A stretch of DNA of 64,000 nucleotides from Shewanella canadensis (lineage in GTDB: Bacteria > Pseudomonadota > Gammaproteobacteria > Enterobacterales > Shewanellaceae): assembly GCF_003966225.1 (NCBI RefSeq), contig NZ_RXNU01000006.1, forward strand, positions 124,001-188,000, given 5' to 3'. The notes under the pieces are model-generated. The model did no database searches. It worked only from the letters and a program-made list of their open reading frames with translations, and was not told where the DNA came from. Position 1 is the first letter of the stretch; each line of letters starts with the position of its first letter. The translations under genes and the position numbers were made by a program. Positions 1 to 8,330 of this stretch are shown here, piece by piece.

Positions 1-1
1 G

Positions 2-1501
2 TGGGACTGTAAAACGGTCTTGAAAGGTGACTTATTAATCGGTTTTTTACCGTTAGCCAAAAATAAATCTGACTTAGAAAGTATGGATAAAGAACAATGG
101 GAACTGCTCAGTAACATTGATAAAGCATTAAAATATAAAAGTAATGGTGAGGATTTTACCTTTTTCACTCATTTCCCTAACTTGCAAGAATATAGAAAAG
201 TAGTTCTTAAACTAGGCGTAAAAGATACAGAATTATTTTTGAAATCAATGAATAACGTATTGCTCTCCGCCAACTTTTCATCCCCTAAAGGCCTATACGA
301 AAAGGTGCTTACTTCTGTAGCTTTTAGTCGTGCTTTTATGCGTAAATCTGAGTCTTTTTTCGCTTTTCATAATGCAGAGTCAATTATTAAAGGAATTGAG
401 TTAGAAAACTACTCAGCAATTTCAAATTCATTTAGCTTAGAGTTTAAATTAAATGGTTTTAAAAACAGCCATTTAATTGACTTTAATTTTGATGGCAAGG
501 CACTGATTCCAAGTCGAATAAGTGTACTTATTGGAAAGAATGGGTTAGGAAAAAGCCAAAGTTTAAACAAGTTATGTCGAGCACTCTTGAGAAGACCTGA
601 GCCAGATACAACTACAATATCGACAAACGATAACCTCTTAAAACAACCAATGATAAATCGACTATTAGCACTAGTGAGCCCCGGTGAGGCAAGCTCGACA
701 TTCCCAGGTGAATATGCAAATAGCCAAAAGTTGTTTTATCGGAAGATTGATTTAAACAGTTCTTCAGCTTCTAACAATAAATCCATAGGGGATTTATTTG
801 AACAACTGCTGAGAAGCGAAAGTTATATTAGAAAGACCTACCGTATTGATATATTTAAAGAGGCGTTGTCAAAAGCTATCGATGTTCAATCATTGTTTTT
901 AAAAATAACTGATACTTACTATATTCCTGTAAAGAACTTAAATTTTGTGGATGGCTTTACCGAACAGGGCTTGAAAATTGCTGAACTCGTTAAGGGCTGT
1001 AAGCAACCAGTCGTTAAAGTAGGTGATGAATATTACGATTTAAGTAGTGGGCAATTAACATTTTTTCAATTTGCCTTGCAGTGCTGCTTATACATTGAGA
1101 ATGGGACTCTTATTGTTTTAGATGAGCCTGAAACCCATATGCATCCTAATTTTATTGGTGAATTTGTGGAACTATTAGATTACCTGATAGAGCACACTGG
1201 TTCATTTGCCGTTATAGCGACTCACTCGCCTTACTTTGTTAGGGAGGTAGGCCGCAAGCAGGTTCATATTTTCTCATCTAATGATGGGGGTATTGATATA
1301 CAAATACCTAGGTTAAGAACATTTGGTGCTGATATTGAGTCTATATCCCAGTTCGTTTTTAATGAAGATGTTGAAAATCGCTTAACAGATAAAATCTTTA
1401 AAAAAATTAAACACAGAACATTCGAATCTGTTGCAGATGAGTTGGGCGTTGAATTGTCATTAGGTGCACTAATGGATTTGAAATCTAGGTTTGAGGATTA
1501 G
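2..1501 (+). CDS. SMC-like AAA/ABC-type ATPase, Septu PtuA-like (5' end outside the window)
   Basis: Predicted ATPase subunit of a two-gene defence system. Counting from the TTG at 20, a Walker A motif GKNGLGKS lies near residue 170, an ABC-type signature LSSGQ near 340, Walker B LIVLDEPETHMHP near 370, and an H-loop ATHSP near 395. Walker A and B are separated by about 200 residues, as in SMC/RecF/OLD-type ATPases. The reading frame is open to the left edge (codons from base 2), and no ribosome binding site precedes the TTG at 20, so the true start is probably outside the window. The stop is 2 bases before the start of an HNH nuclease gene, the arrangement of Septu (PtuA/PtuB) and of retron-associated ATPase-HNH effectors. 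No retron reverse transcriptase is visible here. The family call is firm for the ATPase; the Septu assignment is inferred from the partner gene. Confidence 0.75.
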   Translation, partial: WDCKTVLKGDLLIGFLPLAKNKSDLESMDKEQWELLSNIDKALKYKSNGEDFTFFTHFPNLQEYRKVVLKLGVKDTELFLKSMNNVLLSANFSSPKGLYEKVLTSVAFSRAFMRKSESFFAFHNAESIIKGIELENYSAISNSFSLEFKLNGFKNSHLIDFNFDGKALIPSRISVLIGKNGLGKSQSLNKLCRALLRRPEPDTTTISTNDNLLKQPMINRLLALVSPGEASSTFPGEYANSQKLFYRKIDLNSSSASNNKSIGDLFEQLLRSESYIRKTYRIDIFKEALSKAIDVQSLFLKITDTYYIPVKNLNFVDGFTEQGLKIAELVKGCKQPVVKVGDEYYDLSSGQLTFFQFALQCCLYIENGTLIVLDEPETHMHPNFIGEFVELLDYLIEHTGSFAVIATHSPYFVREVGRKQVHIFSSNDGGIDIQIPRLRTFGADIESISQFVFNEDVENRLTDKIFKKIKHRTFESVADELGVELSLGALMDLKSRFED

Positions 1502-1503
1502 CT

Positions 1504-2370
1504 ATGAAGAAGCTAACTCCTGTTATAGTTAACGACCTCAGGTATTTAGACGAGTTAGCTGAAAATGACAGCCTTCATAAAACGACCTTTCCGGAGCTGA
1601 GAGACCAAAAGCAAGTCTTGATACAAGCATACAATGACTATGTAGTGAATTGCGGAAATCCTTGGTCGATAGCTGTCCCTGCAATAAATGACAAATTAAA
1701 GTCTGGATTACTTAGTCATTATTCATCGCCACCGGTATCAATCGACTATTTAGATAGAATTAAAGATTCTTCACCTGATGTTTGTCCTATGTGTGGTGGT
1801 TTTAAGCCGTTTACTCGTGACCACATTCTTCCTAAATCGGACTACCAAGCATGGGCTATTTTCTCTAAAAATTTGGTTCCTGCATGTGACTGTAATCTGA
1901 AGCGTGGTACTGCACTAAAGGGCAACATAGCTACACAAGCTAGAGTCTTGCATCCGTATTTTGATGATGTATTAGCTGATAGGTTACTTAGTTGCAAAAT
2001 AACCCACCGCAGTAATTATCGTTGGTTTGATTTAGACATAGTTTATGTAAATCCCATTCATCCTGAGATAGCCTCGATAAAGTATCACACTCGAAATATT
2101 GTAATTAAGTCAGGGGTAGAAAAGTGGCTTAAGGGGCAATTAACTAAGCTAAAAGAACGACCCTCGACAGTTATTCAAACTCTACCTAAAAGAAGGCCAT
2201 TAACAGAAGAAAGAGTAAGAGAGGGGATTGAAGATTGCCTAGACAGAAATGACGAATTAACGGGCTCAAAAAATAATTGGTTATCAATATTATGTCACGG
2301 CTTACTGAATTCAGATGGAATGGTTCATTGGCTAACTGAAAGACATAACGCAACATTGGTTCAGCCTTAG
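1504..2370 (+). CDS. HNH endonuclease, Septu PtuB-like
   Basis: Predicted nuclease partner of the preceding ATPase, likely a DNA- or tRNA-cleaving effector. The HNH core runs from about residue 94 to 135: zinc ligands CPMC at 94-97, TRDHILPK with the catalytic D-H at 106-107, an Asn in SKNLVPAC at 123, and CDCN at 128-131. The second zinc pair is CxC rather than the usual CxxC. About 90 residues precede the domain and 150 follow it, longer than a minimal HNH protein. The start ATG at 1504 is 2 bases after the ATPase stop, implying translational coupling. In Septu systems PtuA and PtuB form a complex; that role is inferred from family and context. Confidence 0.75.
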   Translation: MKKLTPVIVNDLRYLDELAENDSLHKTTFPELRDQKQVLIQAYNDYVVNCGNPWSIAVPAINDKLKSGLLSHYSSPPVSIDYLDRIKDSSPDVCPMCGGFKPFTRDHILPKSDYQAWAIFSKNLVPACDCNLKRGTALKGNIATQARVLHPYFDDVLADRLLSCKITHRSNYRWFDLDIVYVNPIHPEIASIKYHTRNIVIKSGVEKWLKGQLTKLKERPSTVIQTLPKRRPLTEERVREGIEDCLDRNDELTGSKNNWLSILCHGLLNSDGMVHWLTERHNATLVQP

Positions 2371-2408
2371 AACTAACAAAACTAACCTCAAAAATTTCGA
2401 GTATTTGG

Positions 2409-4142
2409 ATGCTAAATTCAGAACAAGTTCATAAAGTTTTACTTAAGTTAATAGGGACTGCCCATAACCATAATCATCCTTCCTATGCTTATGAGCACTG
2501 CCTAGATCAAAATTCGTATATTTATGTCAAGCGCAAATTAGGTAAAGTCGTTGAGAAACAACCGCTTGTGCTTCACCCTGGTGTCGTGAACTTGAAAGGT
2601 GAGGTTGATGCAATAGAAGGCGTTGAGACTGATTGGCAGACAACTAAGAATACTAGTTTTCGTCGATTACCTAAATTTGAGGGTAAATCTCAATATGGTT
2701 ATGCTTTTAATGTTGAAAATGAACACGCTGTTCAACAGTTGTTGTCATTGATAGGACTAGCTAATCAATCGAATGAAGACATTGCAAAGCAGATAACTAA
2801 AGCGGGTGACCAAGTGACAGCATTGAATCAAATTTTATATGGCCCACCAGGTACGGGTAAAACTTACAATACCATCAATCAAGCAATTGCAATTATAGAC
2901 CCTGATTATCTAGCTCAATATGAAGGTAATCGTACTAAAATTAAATCTCGCTTTGATGAGCTTGTGGCCAAAAACCGTATTGGCTTTGTGACCTTCCATC
3001 AGAGTTTCAGCTATGAAGATTTTGTTGAAGGTTTAAAGGCCAATAGTGATGACGGTGTGTTGTCATATAGTGTTGAGGCTGGTGTTTTTAAAGCCATATG
3101 TGAACGAGCAAGTTCAAGTCATTCACAAGTGGTATCTGTTGATGCTTTTGAAGATGCTGTGTTACAACTTCAAGAAAAATATGAAGAAGCTGATGACCGT
3201 ATAGAAATGGAAACCGTTCGTGGTAAGAAGTTCGAAATTGAATACTCTGGTGGAGCTACTTTTAAAATATTCCCACATTCCACCGAAAGTACTGACCCCA
3301 AGTATGTAGCCTCAATAGCTAATGTGAGAAAGCTATACCTTACAGGCTCGAAACAAGGCATTTATAACACCTCTTATGTTGAAGGCTGTTTACTCTACTT
3401 AAAGAAGCATTTCGGGCTAAAAGAATATATTGCTGAGATAGCAAATCATGAATCCACGCAACAGCCATTTGTTCTAATCATCGATGAAATAAACCGTGGC
3501 AATATCTCCAATATCTTCGGTGAACTGATCACACTAATTGAACCTAGTAAACGTGCTGGTGGAGCTGAAGCTCTATCGGTGAAGCTGCCGTATTCTAAGG
3601 AGCTTTTCTCGGTTCCTTCTAACCTTCATATTATCGGCACGATGAACACTGCTGATAAGTCGTTGGCTCAAGTTGATATTGCGCTCCGTCGTCGTTTCGA
3701 GTTTGTTGAGATGATGCCTAAGCATGAGCTGATGTCAGGCGTTGATGTCGAAGGTATCGATATCGCTAGGTTGTTAGAAACGATTAATAAGCGTATTGAG
3801 CTGCTATATGACCGTGAACATACCATTGGCCACAGTTTCTTTTTACCACTGAAAGAAGAATGCACCATTGAACGCTTAGCCCGTATTTTCGAGTTAGAGA
3901 TTCTACCTTTGCTAGAAGAGTATTTCTTTGAGGATTGGGAGCGTGTAGGGCAGGTACTTGGCGATCATCTTAAATCTGATATCAGCTTGAAATTCATTGA
4001 AGAGAAGTTTACTGATGCTTCTGTATTGCAGTTGATGGGTAATGACTGGTCACAAGAAGGCATTAGACCTTATCAACGAAATAACGCTGCATTGCTTAAT
4101 CCTAAAGCATATAAAGGCATTTATGACTCGCAACAAGGTTAA
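2409..4142 (+). CDS. mcrB: McrB-like GTPase/AAA+ subunit of a type IV restriction system
   Basis: NTP-driven motor and DNA-recognition subunit of a McrBC-type modification-dependent restriction enzyme. Residues 1 to about 130 form an unassigned N-terminal region that in this family recognises modified DNA. The AAA+ module follows: Walker A GPPGTGKT at 145-152, the family motif FVTFHQSFSYEDF near 193-205, Walker B VLIIDEINRGN at 355-365, the McrB signature MNTADKS at 412-418, and an arginine-rich RRRF at 427-430. At 577 residues it is longer than E. coli McrB (459), because of the N-terminal domain and an insertion around 235-345. It lies 38 bases downstream of the HNH gene, and its 3' end overlaps mcrC by 20 bases, so it is co-expressed with mcrC. 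The modified base recognised cannot be read from sequence. Confidence 0.88.
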   Translation: MLNSEQVHKVLLKLIGTAHNHNHPSYAYEHCLDQNSYIYVKRKLGKVVEKQPLVLHPGVVNLKGEVDAIEGVETDWQTTKNTSFRRLPKFEGKSQYGYAFNVENEHAVQQLLSLIGLANQSNEDIAKQITKAGDQVTALNQILYGPPGTGKTYNTINQAIAIIDPDYLAQYEGNRTKIKSRFDELVAKNRIGFVTFHQSFSYEDFVEGLKANSDDGVLSYSVEAGVFKAICERASSSHSQVVSVDAFEDAVLQLQEKYEEADDRIEMETVRGKKFEIEYSGGATFKIFPHSTESTDPKYVASIANVRKLYLTGSKQGIYNTSYVEGCLLYLKKHFGLKEYIAEIANHESTQQPFVLIIDEINRGNISNIFGELITLIEPSKRAGGAEALSVKLPYSKELFSVPSNLHIIGTMNTADKSLAQVDIALRRRFEFVEMMPKHELMSGVDVEGIDIARLLETINKRIELLYDREHTIGHSFFLPLKEECTIERLARIFELEILPLLEEYFFEDWERVGQVLGDHLKSDISLKFIEEKFTDASVLQLMGNDWSQEGIRPYQRNNAALLNPKAYKGIYDSQQG

Positions 4143-5436
4143 CAATGTCACTGTTAGGGAGTTTGCTCTTTTAACTAATGAGGGCGACAACAGCAGCATA
4201 GATTGTCACTCAATACCTAAGAGTGCGTTTGAGTGGCTGCTTGCTAATGGCGTAAGTAATGGTGAAAAGCAGCGGGAGCTCGTTAAAGTAAAGCGCTACG
4301 GTAAATCAGTTGCTCTGCAGGTAGTTAACTTTGTCGGGGTACTTGAAACACCATGCCTAACCCGTATCGAAATTTTACCTAAGACTTCAAGTCAAGCTTG
4401 TGATCCTGAGTCTGCCCGTAAAATCTTGCTAAAAATGTTGGCTCGTGTTGAAAAGCTAAAATTAGAAGAGTTTCAACAATCTCAGCTACAGCTATTGAAG
4501 CAACCACTTTACGAGTTATTGATTTCGCATTTTATAAAAGCGGTCTCTAAGCTGGTGAGGCAAGGTATTAGAAATGAGTACCAACGTATTGAGAGGGAAT
4601 CACCCTACCTTAAAGGGCAGCTGAAAGTTGCTAAACAACTCAGGCAACGCCCTGGTCGACAACATCATTTTCATGTTGCTCATGACATCTATAGTGCAAA
4701 TCGCGCTGAAAACCGTTTACTGCACTCTTCATTGAAACAAGTACTTAAATGGTCTACGTCGAGTGCCAATCAACGTCTAGCCCGTGAATTGCTATTTGTA
4801 TTTAATGATATCGATTTATCGGCTAACTATGCGCTAGATTTTAGATTATGGAAGGATGATAGGGGGCTTGCACATTACCGCCCTTTAAAGCCGTGGTGTG
4901 AACTGATTTTGAGTTATCAGTCTCCTGTTGCTATGGTGGGACAACATAACGGTTTATCGTTCCTATTTCCGATGGAACAGCTGTTTGAGCGCTATGTTGC
5001 CAAGCAGCTACAGCGACAACTACCACCAGCATTAAAGTTAAAAGAGCAGGTCTCTAGCCACTGCTTAACAAATCACAGGGGTGACGACTGGTTCAGGCTA
5101 AAACCGGACATTGTGGTTTATGACAAAACTTGTGTTATTTCTGTGATGGATACCAAGTGGAAGCGGTTAGATTCCTCTCTTAGCACTACTGAGCATAAGT
5201 ACAATTTGAGTCAATCAGATATGTATCAGCTGTTTGCTTATGGTGAAAAGTACCTGCAAGGGCAAGGTGACTTATATCTGATCTATCCAAAGCACGCAGG
5301 TTTTACTGAGTCCTTAGAGCACTTTGAGTTCAAACCTGGTTTGAAGTTACATGTTGTGCCTTATGACCTTGAAACGGATGTGTGTCCGGTAGTGAGCCTT
5401 ACTATGTCGTTTATGCAGTTGCGTGCAGTTATTTAA
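4123..5436 (+). CDS. mcrC: McrC-like nuclease subunit of a type IV restriction system
   Basis: Endonuclease and GTPase-activating partner of McrB. The C-terminal half contains a PD-(D/E)xK-type nuclease core: a KPDIVV motif near residue 325 followed by VMDTKWKR near 345. The N-terminal half matches the McrC beta-rich region that contacts McrB. I chose the ATG at 4123, inside the end of mcrB, because it follows an AAAGG ribosome site and begins a plausible domain; the frame is open further upstream to 4042 but that part overlaps mcrB coding sequence. Length is 437 residues. The 20-base overlap with mcrB indicates coupling. Loss of modified-DNA cleavage would be expected if either subunit were missing; here both look intact. 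Confidence 0.85.
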   Translation: MTRNKVNNVTVREFALLTNEGDNSSIDCHSIPKSAFEWLLANGVSNGEKQRELVKVKRYGKSVALQVVNFVGVLETPCLTRIEILPKTSSQACDPESARKILLKMLARVEKLKLEEFQQSQLQLLKQPLYELLISHFIKAVSKLVRQGIRNEYQRIERESPYLKGQLKVAKQLRQRPGRQHHFHVAHDIYSANRAENRLLHSSLKQVLKWSTSSANQRLARELLFVFNDIDLSANYALDFRLWKDDRGLAHYRPLKPWCELILSYQSPVAMVGQHNGLSFLFPMEQLFERYVAKQLQRQLPPALKLKEQVSSHCLTNHRGDDWFRLKPDIVVYDKTCVISVMDTKWKRLDSSLSTTEHKYNLSQSDMYQLFAYGEKYLQGQGDLYLIYPKHAGFTESLEHFEFKPGLKLHVVPYDLETDVCPVVSLTMSFMQLRAVI

Positions 5437-5477
5437 ATGATTTTGTTCAAAACCATCTAGCCATAAGGATATGATTA

Positions 5478-6653
5478 ATGTTCAGGTTTCTAAGCCAAAT
5501 TAATAGTGGTTTTTCGCTTTGGGATAGGTATAAAAGTTGGCGTAACCCACAACCTATCGTTACCAATACTGCACAGCGCTTCATTCGTTTGTTTGAGGCG
5601 CATGGTGTTGCCCGTGCGCAGATACCGCGTTTCTTTGGCCATAACCTTACCATTCATCAAGTTGAGCAAGAGAGTGAGCTCTTGAAGGCTCTAAATGCAG
5701 ATGTACTTGAAGCGGCTGCTATCCTGTTCGGGGTTCGTGTTGAGTGGCTTGAAGGTGGCTCTGAGGAGCTATACGACATAAAGTATTTCTATAAACAACC
5801 TAAGATGTTTGGTGATTGGCTAGACGCACTATTGCAATCAGCTGATGGACATAAGATTGATGGTTGGTTGTTAACCTCTGAGTTTATGACTGATGAATAT
5901 GATGCGCTCATTTTAATGAGAGAAAAGGTGGGCGAGGTAGCTGATGAGCCAATTTACCGATATCATTTTTGTGAACAGTGGATTTATGGCTATTGGAAGT
6001 GTAGAGCCGATATTGCAGCATGCGTAGCACAAGCCTGGAAGCGTAATTGTTATGTATCAGGTCGAATGATTTCTCCTGAACGGTTTAACAAGCTGACCTC
6101 ATTTAAACACATTCCCAATAGTGATTCAGAACAGACTCTGATCACTAATGATAAATTTTATGCTGAAGACCTAACTACAAGCCCCGAGTTTTATGTGAAA
6201 GGTCTGGATGAAGGTCACTTTGGTATCAATAATGCTGTTGCACTATGGCTTGAGTACCACCAGCAAGGTCTAATGGATTCAGGCTTTGGTGAGCATGGCC
6301 AAGCCTTCAAGGGTTTTAGTTTTTTAAAAGAAGAGAGGGAAATCAGGACTCCAGGAAAATATGCAGGATTAAAATCTCGAACTTTGCGTTTAAGTAGCCG
6401 ATTGAAGGTAAGTTTACAGCGTTGTGAAACAGGGAGGGAGATGTTCATCACTTTTGAAATCGCTGGCTTTAAGTATATAGATAAAATTACTAAATACAGC
6501 GAGGATGAATCTGGTGAGTTTTACCGCGTTCTCCATACAGAAAGGGGGGTACTAGGTTTCACAGCGGAAGAGTGGGGAATGTTTAATGAGTTAAACAGAG
6601 ATGTGACACCAGACTTGCCTCGCTTTGTTACTTGTACCCTTTCCTCATGCTAA
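5478..6653 (+). CDS. Uncharacterised protein linked to the McrBC operon, possible XRE-like N-terminal helix-turn-helix
   Basis: I do not recognise this 391-residue protein as a named family. Residues about 27-95 have a helical pattern reminiscent of XRE/lambda-repressor DNA-binding domains: a region around LFEAHGV, then LNADVLEAAAILFG and VEWLEGG, which resembles the last helix of many XRE regulators. The remaining 290 residues are rich in aromatic residues (several Trp, Tyr, Phe) and show no membrane segment or nuclease motif I can name. The ATG at 5478 follows AAGGA and lies 41 bases after mcrC, in the same orientation, so it is probably in the same transcript. A role as regulator or accessory factor of the restriction module is inference from position only. 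Confidence 0.6.
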   Translation: MFRFLSQINSGFSLWDRYKSWRNPQPIVTNTAQRFIRLFEAHGVARAQIPRFFGHNLTIHQVEQESELLKALNADVLEAAAILFGVRVEWLEGGSEELYDIKYFYKQPKMFGDWLDALLQSADGHKIDGWLLTSEFMTDEYDALILMREKVGEVADEPIYRYHFCEQWIYGYWKCRADIAACVAQAWKRNCYVSGRMISPERFNKLTSFKHIPNSDSEQTLITNDKFYAEDLTTSPEFYVKGLDEGHFGINNAVALWLEYHQQGLMDSGFGEHGQAFKGFSFLKEEREIRTPGKYAGLKSRTLRLSSRLKVSLQRCETGREMFITFEIAGFKYIDKITKYSEDESGEFYRVLHTERGVLGFTAEEWGMFNELNRDVTPDLPRFVTCTLSSC

Positions 6654-6661
6654 ATTATTTA

Positions 6662-6690
6662 TGACTCGTAAATGAAAATGAGTCTTTTTA
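6662..6690 (+). terminator. Possible rho-independent terminator of the defence operon
   Basis: A GACTC/GAGTC stem with a 12-base AT-rich loop is followed by TTTTTATT, immediately after the last gene of the + strand defence block. The stem is short, so this is tentative. Confidence 0.35.
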
Positions 6691-6887
6691 TTAATAAATA
6701 TTAGCGCGAACAATGTACGAAAAACACGATCCTTTTTAGTGATCCAAAAATAATTTATCTTGCCAGATATTGCTTTGTCTATCAGTAAGTTGGGCTAAAC
6801 AGTTCTATTTTTTAGGAAGTTTGCTTTCCGTTTCGTTTTTGACCGTTTTTAAATTTGAAACATGATCCATTTCTATTATTTTTCTTG

Positions 6888-7448
6888 TTAACCTCTTTTC
6901 CCATAGCGGTTGATCTTTCTAGGGGTAAACTCCTTAGTATGGTTTTTAGCAAGGTAACTGGTGCGGTAGATGGCTGAGTATAAACTTTTTATGTCGTTTC
7001 GGTTGATGACGTAATTACAGTTATCAGGCCAATAAAAGTTGATGTCAGCGACTAGGTAACGGGCACGCTCAAGATATGGTTTTAACCCAAATGAGTTCTT
7101 GGCTTTGCTCCCATTAAGGATAACGAAGCAGTGGTAGTGAATATTGTTCTCAGGTGTTTTTTGTTCACGAACCCAGAAATACCCAACCTTAGATTTATAG
7201 TGAGATTCAAGTGATCGGGTTAATTGCTCCATGAAATCACCGATAAGTTCATTTTTGCCGTCAGATTGGTACAGTCGAATATCGACACGTACTAGTAATA
7301 GCCTGGAGTAGATTGCTAGCATGCGATTTATCTGAGAGATGATATGGTTCATGATTTTCTTATTGACACCACCTGATAATTTCTGGATAGGCAGAATTTG
7401 ATCTTGGTATACATAAGGTTGATTGTTGTCAGGTATTGGTAGGGGCAT
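6888..7448 (-). CDS. YagK/YfjJ (inovirus Gp2-like) replication protein
   Basis: Predicted replication-associated protein of a satellite-type integrative element. It carries an HxH-type motif (NIHYHCFVI) in the middle, as in HUH rolling-circle initiators, and a C-terminal IYRTSYLAKNHTK segment with the tyrosines typical of the YagK/YfjJ C-terminal family found in P4-like islands and inovirus Gp2 proteins. I chose the ATG at 7448 (186 residues); the frame extends to a TTG at 7490, and no good ribosome site distinguishes them. It is the last gene of the - strand satellite core (int, unknown, AlpA, AlpA, this). The nuclease role is family knowledge; activity is not shown. Confidence 0.65.
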   Translation of the reverse strand: MPLPIPDNNQPYVYQDQILPIQKLSGGVNKKIMNHIISQINRMLAIYSRLLLVRVDIRLYQSDGKNELIGDFMEQLTRSLESHYKSKVGYFWVREQKTPENNIHYHCFVILNGSKAKNSFGLKPYLERARYLVADINFYWPDNCNYVINRNDIKSLYSAIYRTSYLAKNHTKEFTPRKINRYGKRG

Positions 7449-7636
7449 AATAATAAAACCCGTCGTATTTAGACCCAACACATTGCCCAATGGCGCTATA
7501 CCAAAGGGCTATGCTGAAATTCATTCAATATTTCTATGGGAAAAAGAGCACTTGGGAATGCATAAAGGCCTATAAGGGCTTTAATACACCGAAAGGGTCT
7601 AAAGCCATTAAGGCGTAAGAACAAAGGCGTATGTGT

Positions 7637-7891
7637 TTAGGTGATACCGTTTTTTCTTTTCCACTCCTGGTGTAACCAATTGAAAACATCCATAGCTCTC
7701 CAGCCAATAGTTCGGCCATTTTCACGTATGGGTTCAGGGAATAATCCGTCCTTAACCCAGCGGTAAATTGTCGATTTGCTTACAGGTACACAGCCTAAAG
7801 CTTTCTCAATGCTCATAAACTCCCCTGTTGCGACACGTTTGATGTTTTCTTGTTCTAAATATTTATAAAAGCCAGCATTGGTACTATTCAT
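7637..7891 (-). CDS. AlpA-family phage-type regulator (first copy)
   Basis: A small MerR/excisionase-like winged helix-turn-helix protein of 84 residues. The core reads MSIEKALGCVPVSKSTIYRW, then VKDGLFPEPI and GWRAMDVFNWL, the standard AlpA layout of recognition helix, wing and C-terminal helix. The ATG at 7891 is preceded by GGAG at good spacing; an in-frame start at 7948 lacks one. AlpA proteins activate integrase or excision genes in prophages and islands. It lies between the replication-type gene and a second AlpA gene, all on the same strand. Confidence 0.75.
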   Translation of the reverse strand: MNSTNAGFYKYLEQENIKRVATGEFMSIEKALGCVPVSKSTIYRWVKDGLFPEPIRENGRTIGWRAMDVFNWLHQEWKRKNGIT

Positions 7892-7969
7892 GATAACTCC
7901 AATCGGAATGTTGATTATTTTAGGTGTAGCCCCTGTAGTCAGGGGCAAATTGAGAGGTCCTAATTAGAG

Positions 7970-8149
7970 TTAGTCACGTGCTGCAGCTTTCTCTGAAAGC
8001 CAGTCATCGATCTCCTGCTCTATCCAGCCTACGCATCGAGGGCCTAGAGACAGTTGCTTGGGGAACTGGTCCTGTGCAATCAGTTCATAGATAGTTGAGC
8101 GGGAAAGGTCTGTTTTAAAAATTACTTTTTTTAGTCTGATGATCTTCAT
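7970..8149 (-). CDS. AlpA-family phage-type regulator (second copy, 59 residues)
   Basis: A short intact gene read directly from the complement. The product starts MKIIRLKKVIFKTDLSRS, continues TIYELIAQDQFPKQ, and ends GWIEQEIDDWLSEKAAARD. This is the AlpA helix-turn-helix pattern at about the typical AlpA length (60-70 residues). A GGAG ribosome site lies 5-6 bases before the ATG. It is distinct from the neighbouring 84-residue AlpA-like protein, so the element carries two such regulators. Likely role: control of excision or integrase expression of the ssrA island. Confidence 0.75.
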   Translation of the reverse strand: MKIIRLKKVIFKTDLSRSTIYELIAQDQFPKQLSLGPRCVGWIEQEIDDWLSEKAAARD

Positions 8150-8330
8150 CGGATCTCCTAGTTAAGTAGCCGTATTGTTCAGCTGGTGCCAGATTACCTA
8201 GGACAGAGTGATAAAGGGTATGAGATAAATATTCAGCAGTATGAGATAAGTCTTTTTGCAAGGTAACCTGTTGAATTTATGGTTTGAATTACCTTGCAGC
8301 AAAAGTGGGGGATATGTTTTTTTAGCGTTA

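Noticed and set aside
4..22. tRNA-Tyr-like anticodon loop (GACTGTAAAACGGTC)
   Set aside because: No T-arm or acceptor stem follows; the bases are in an open coding frame.
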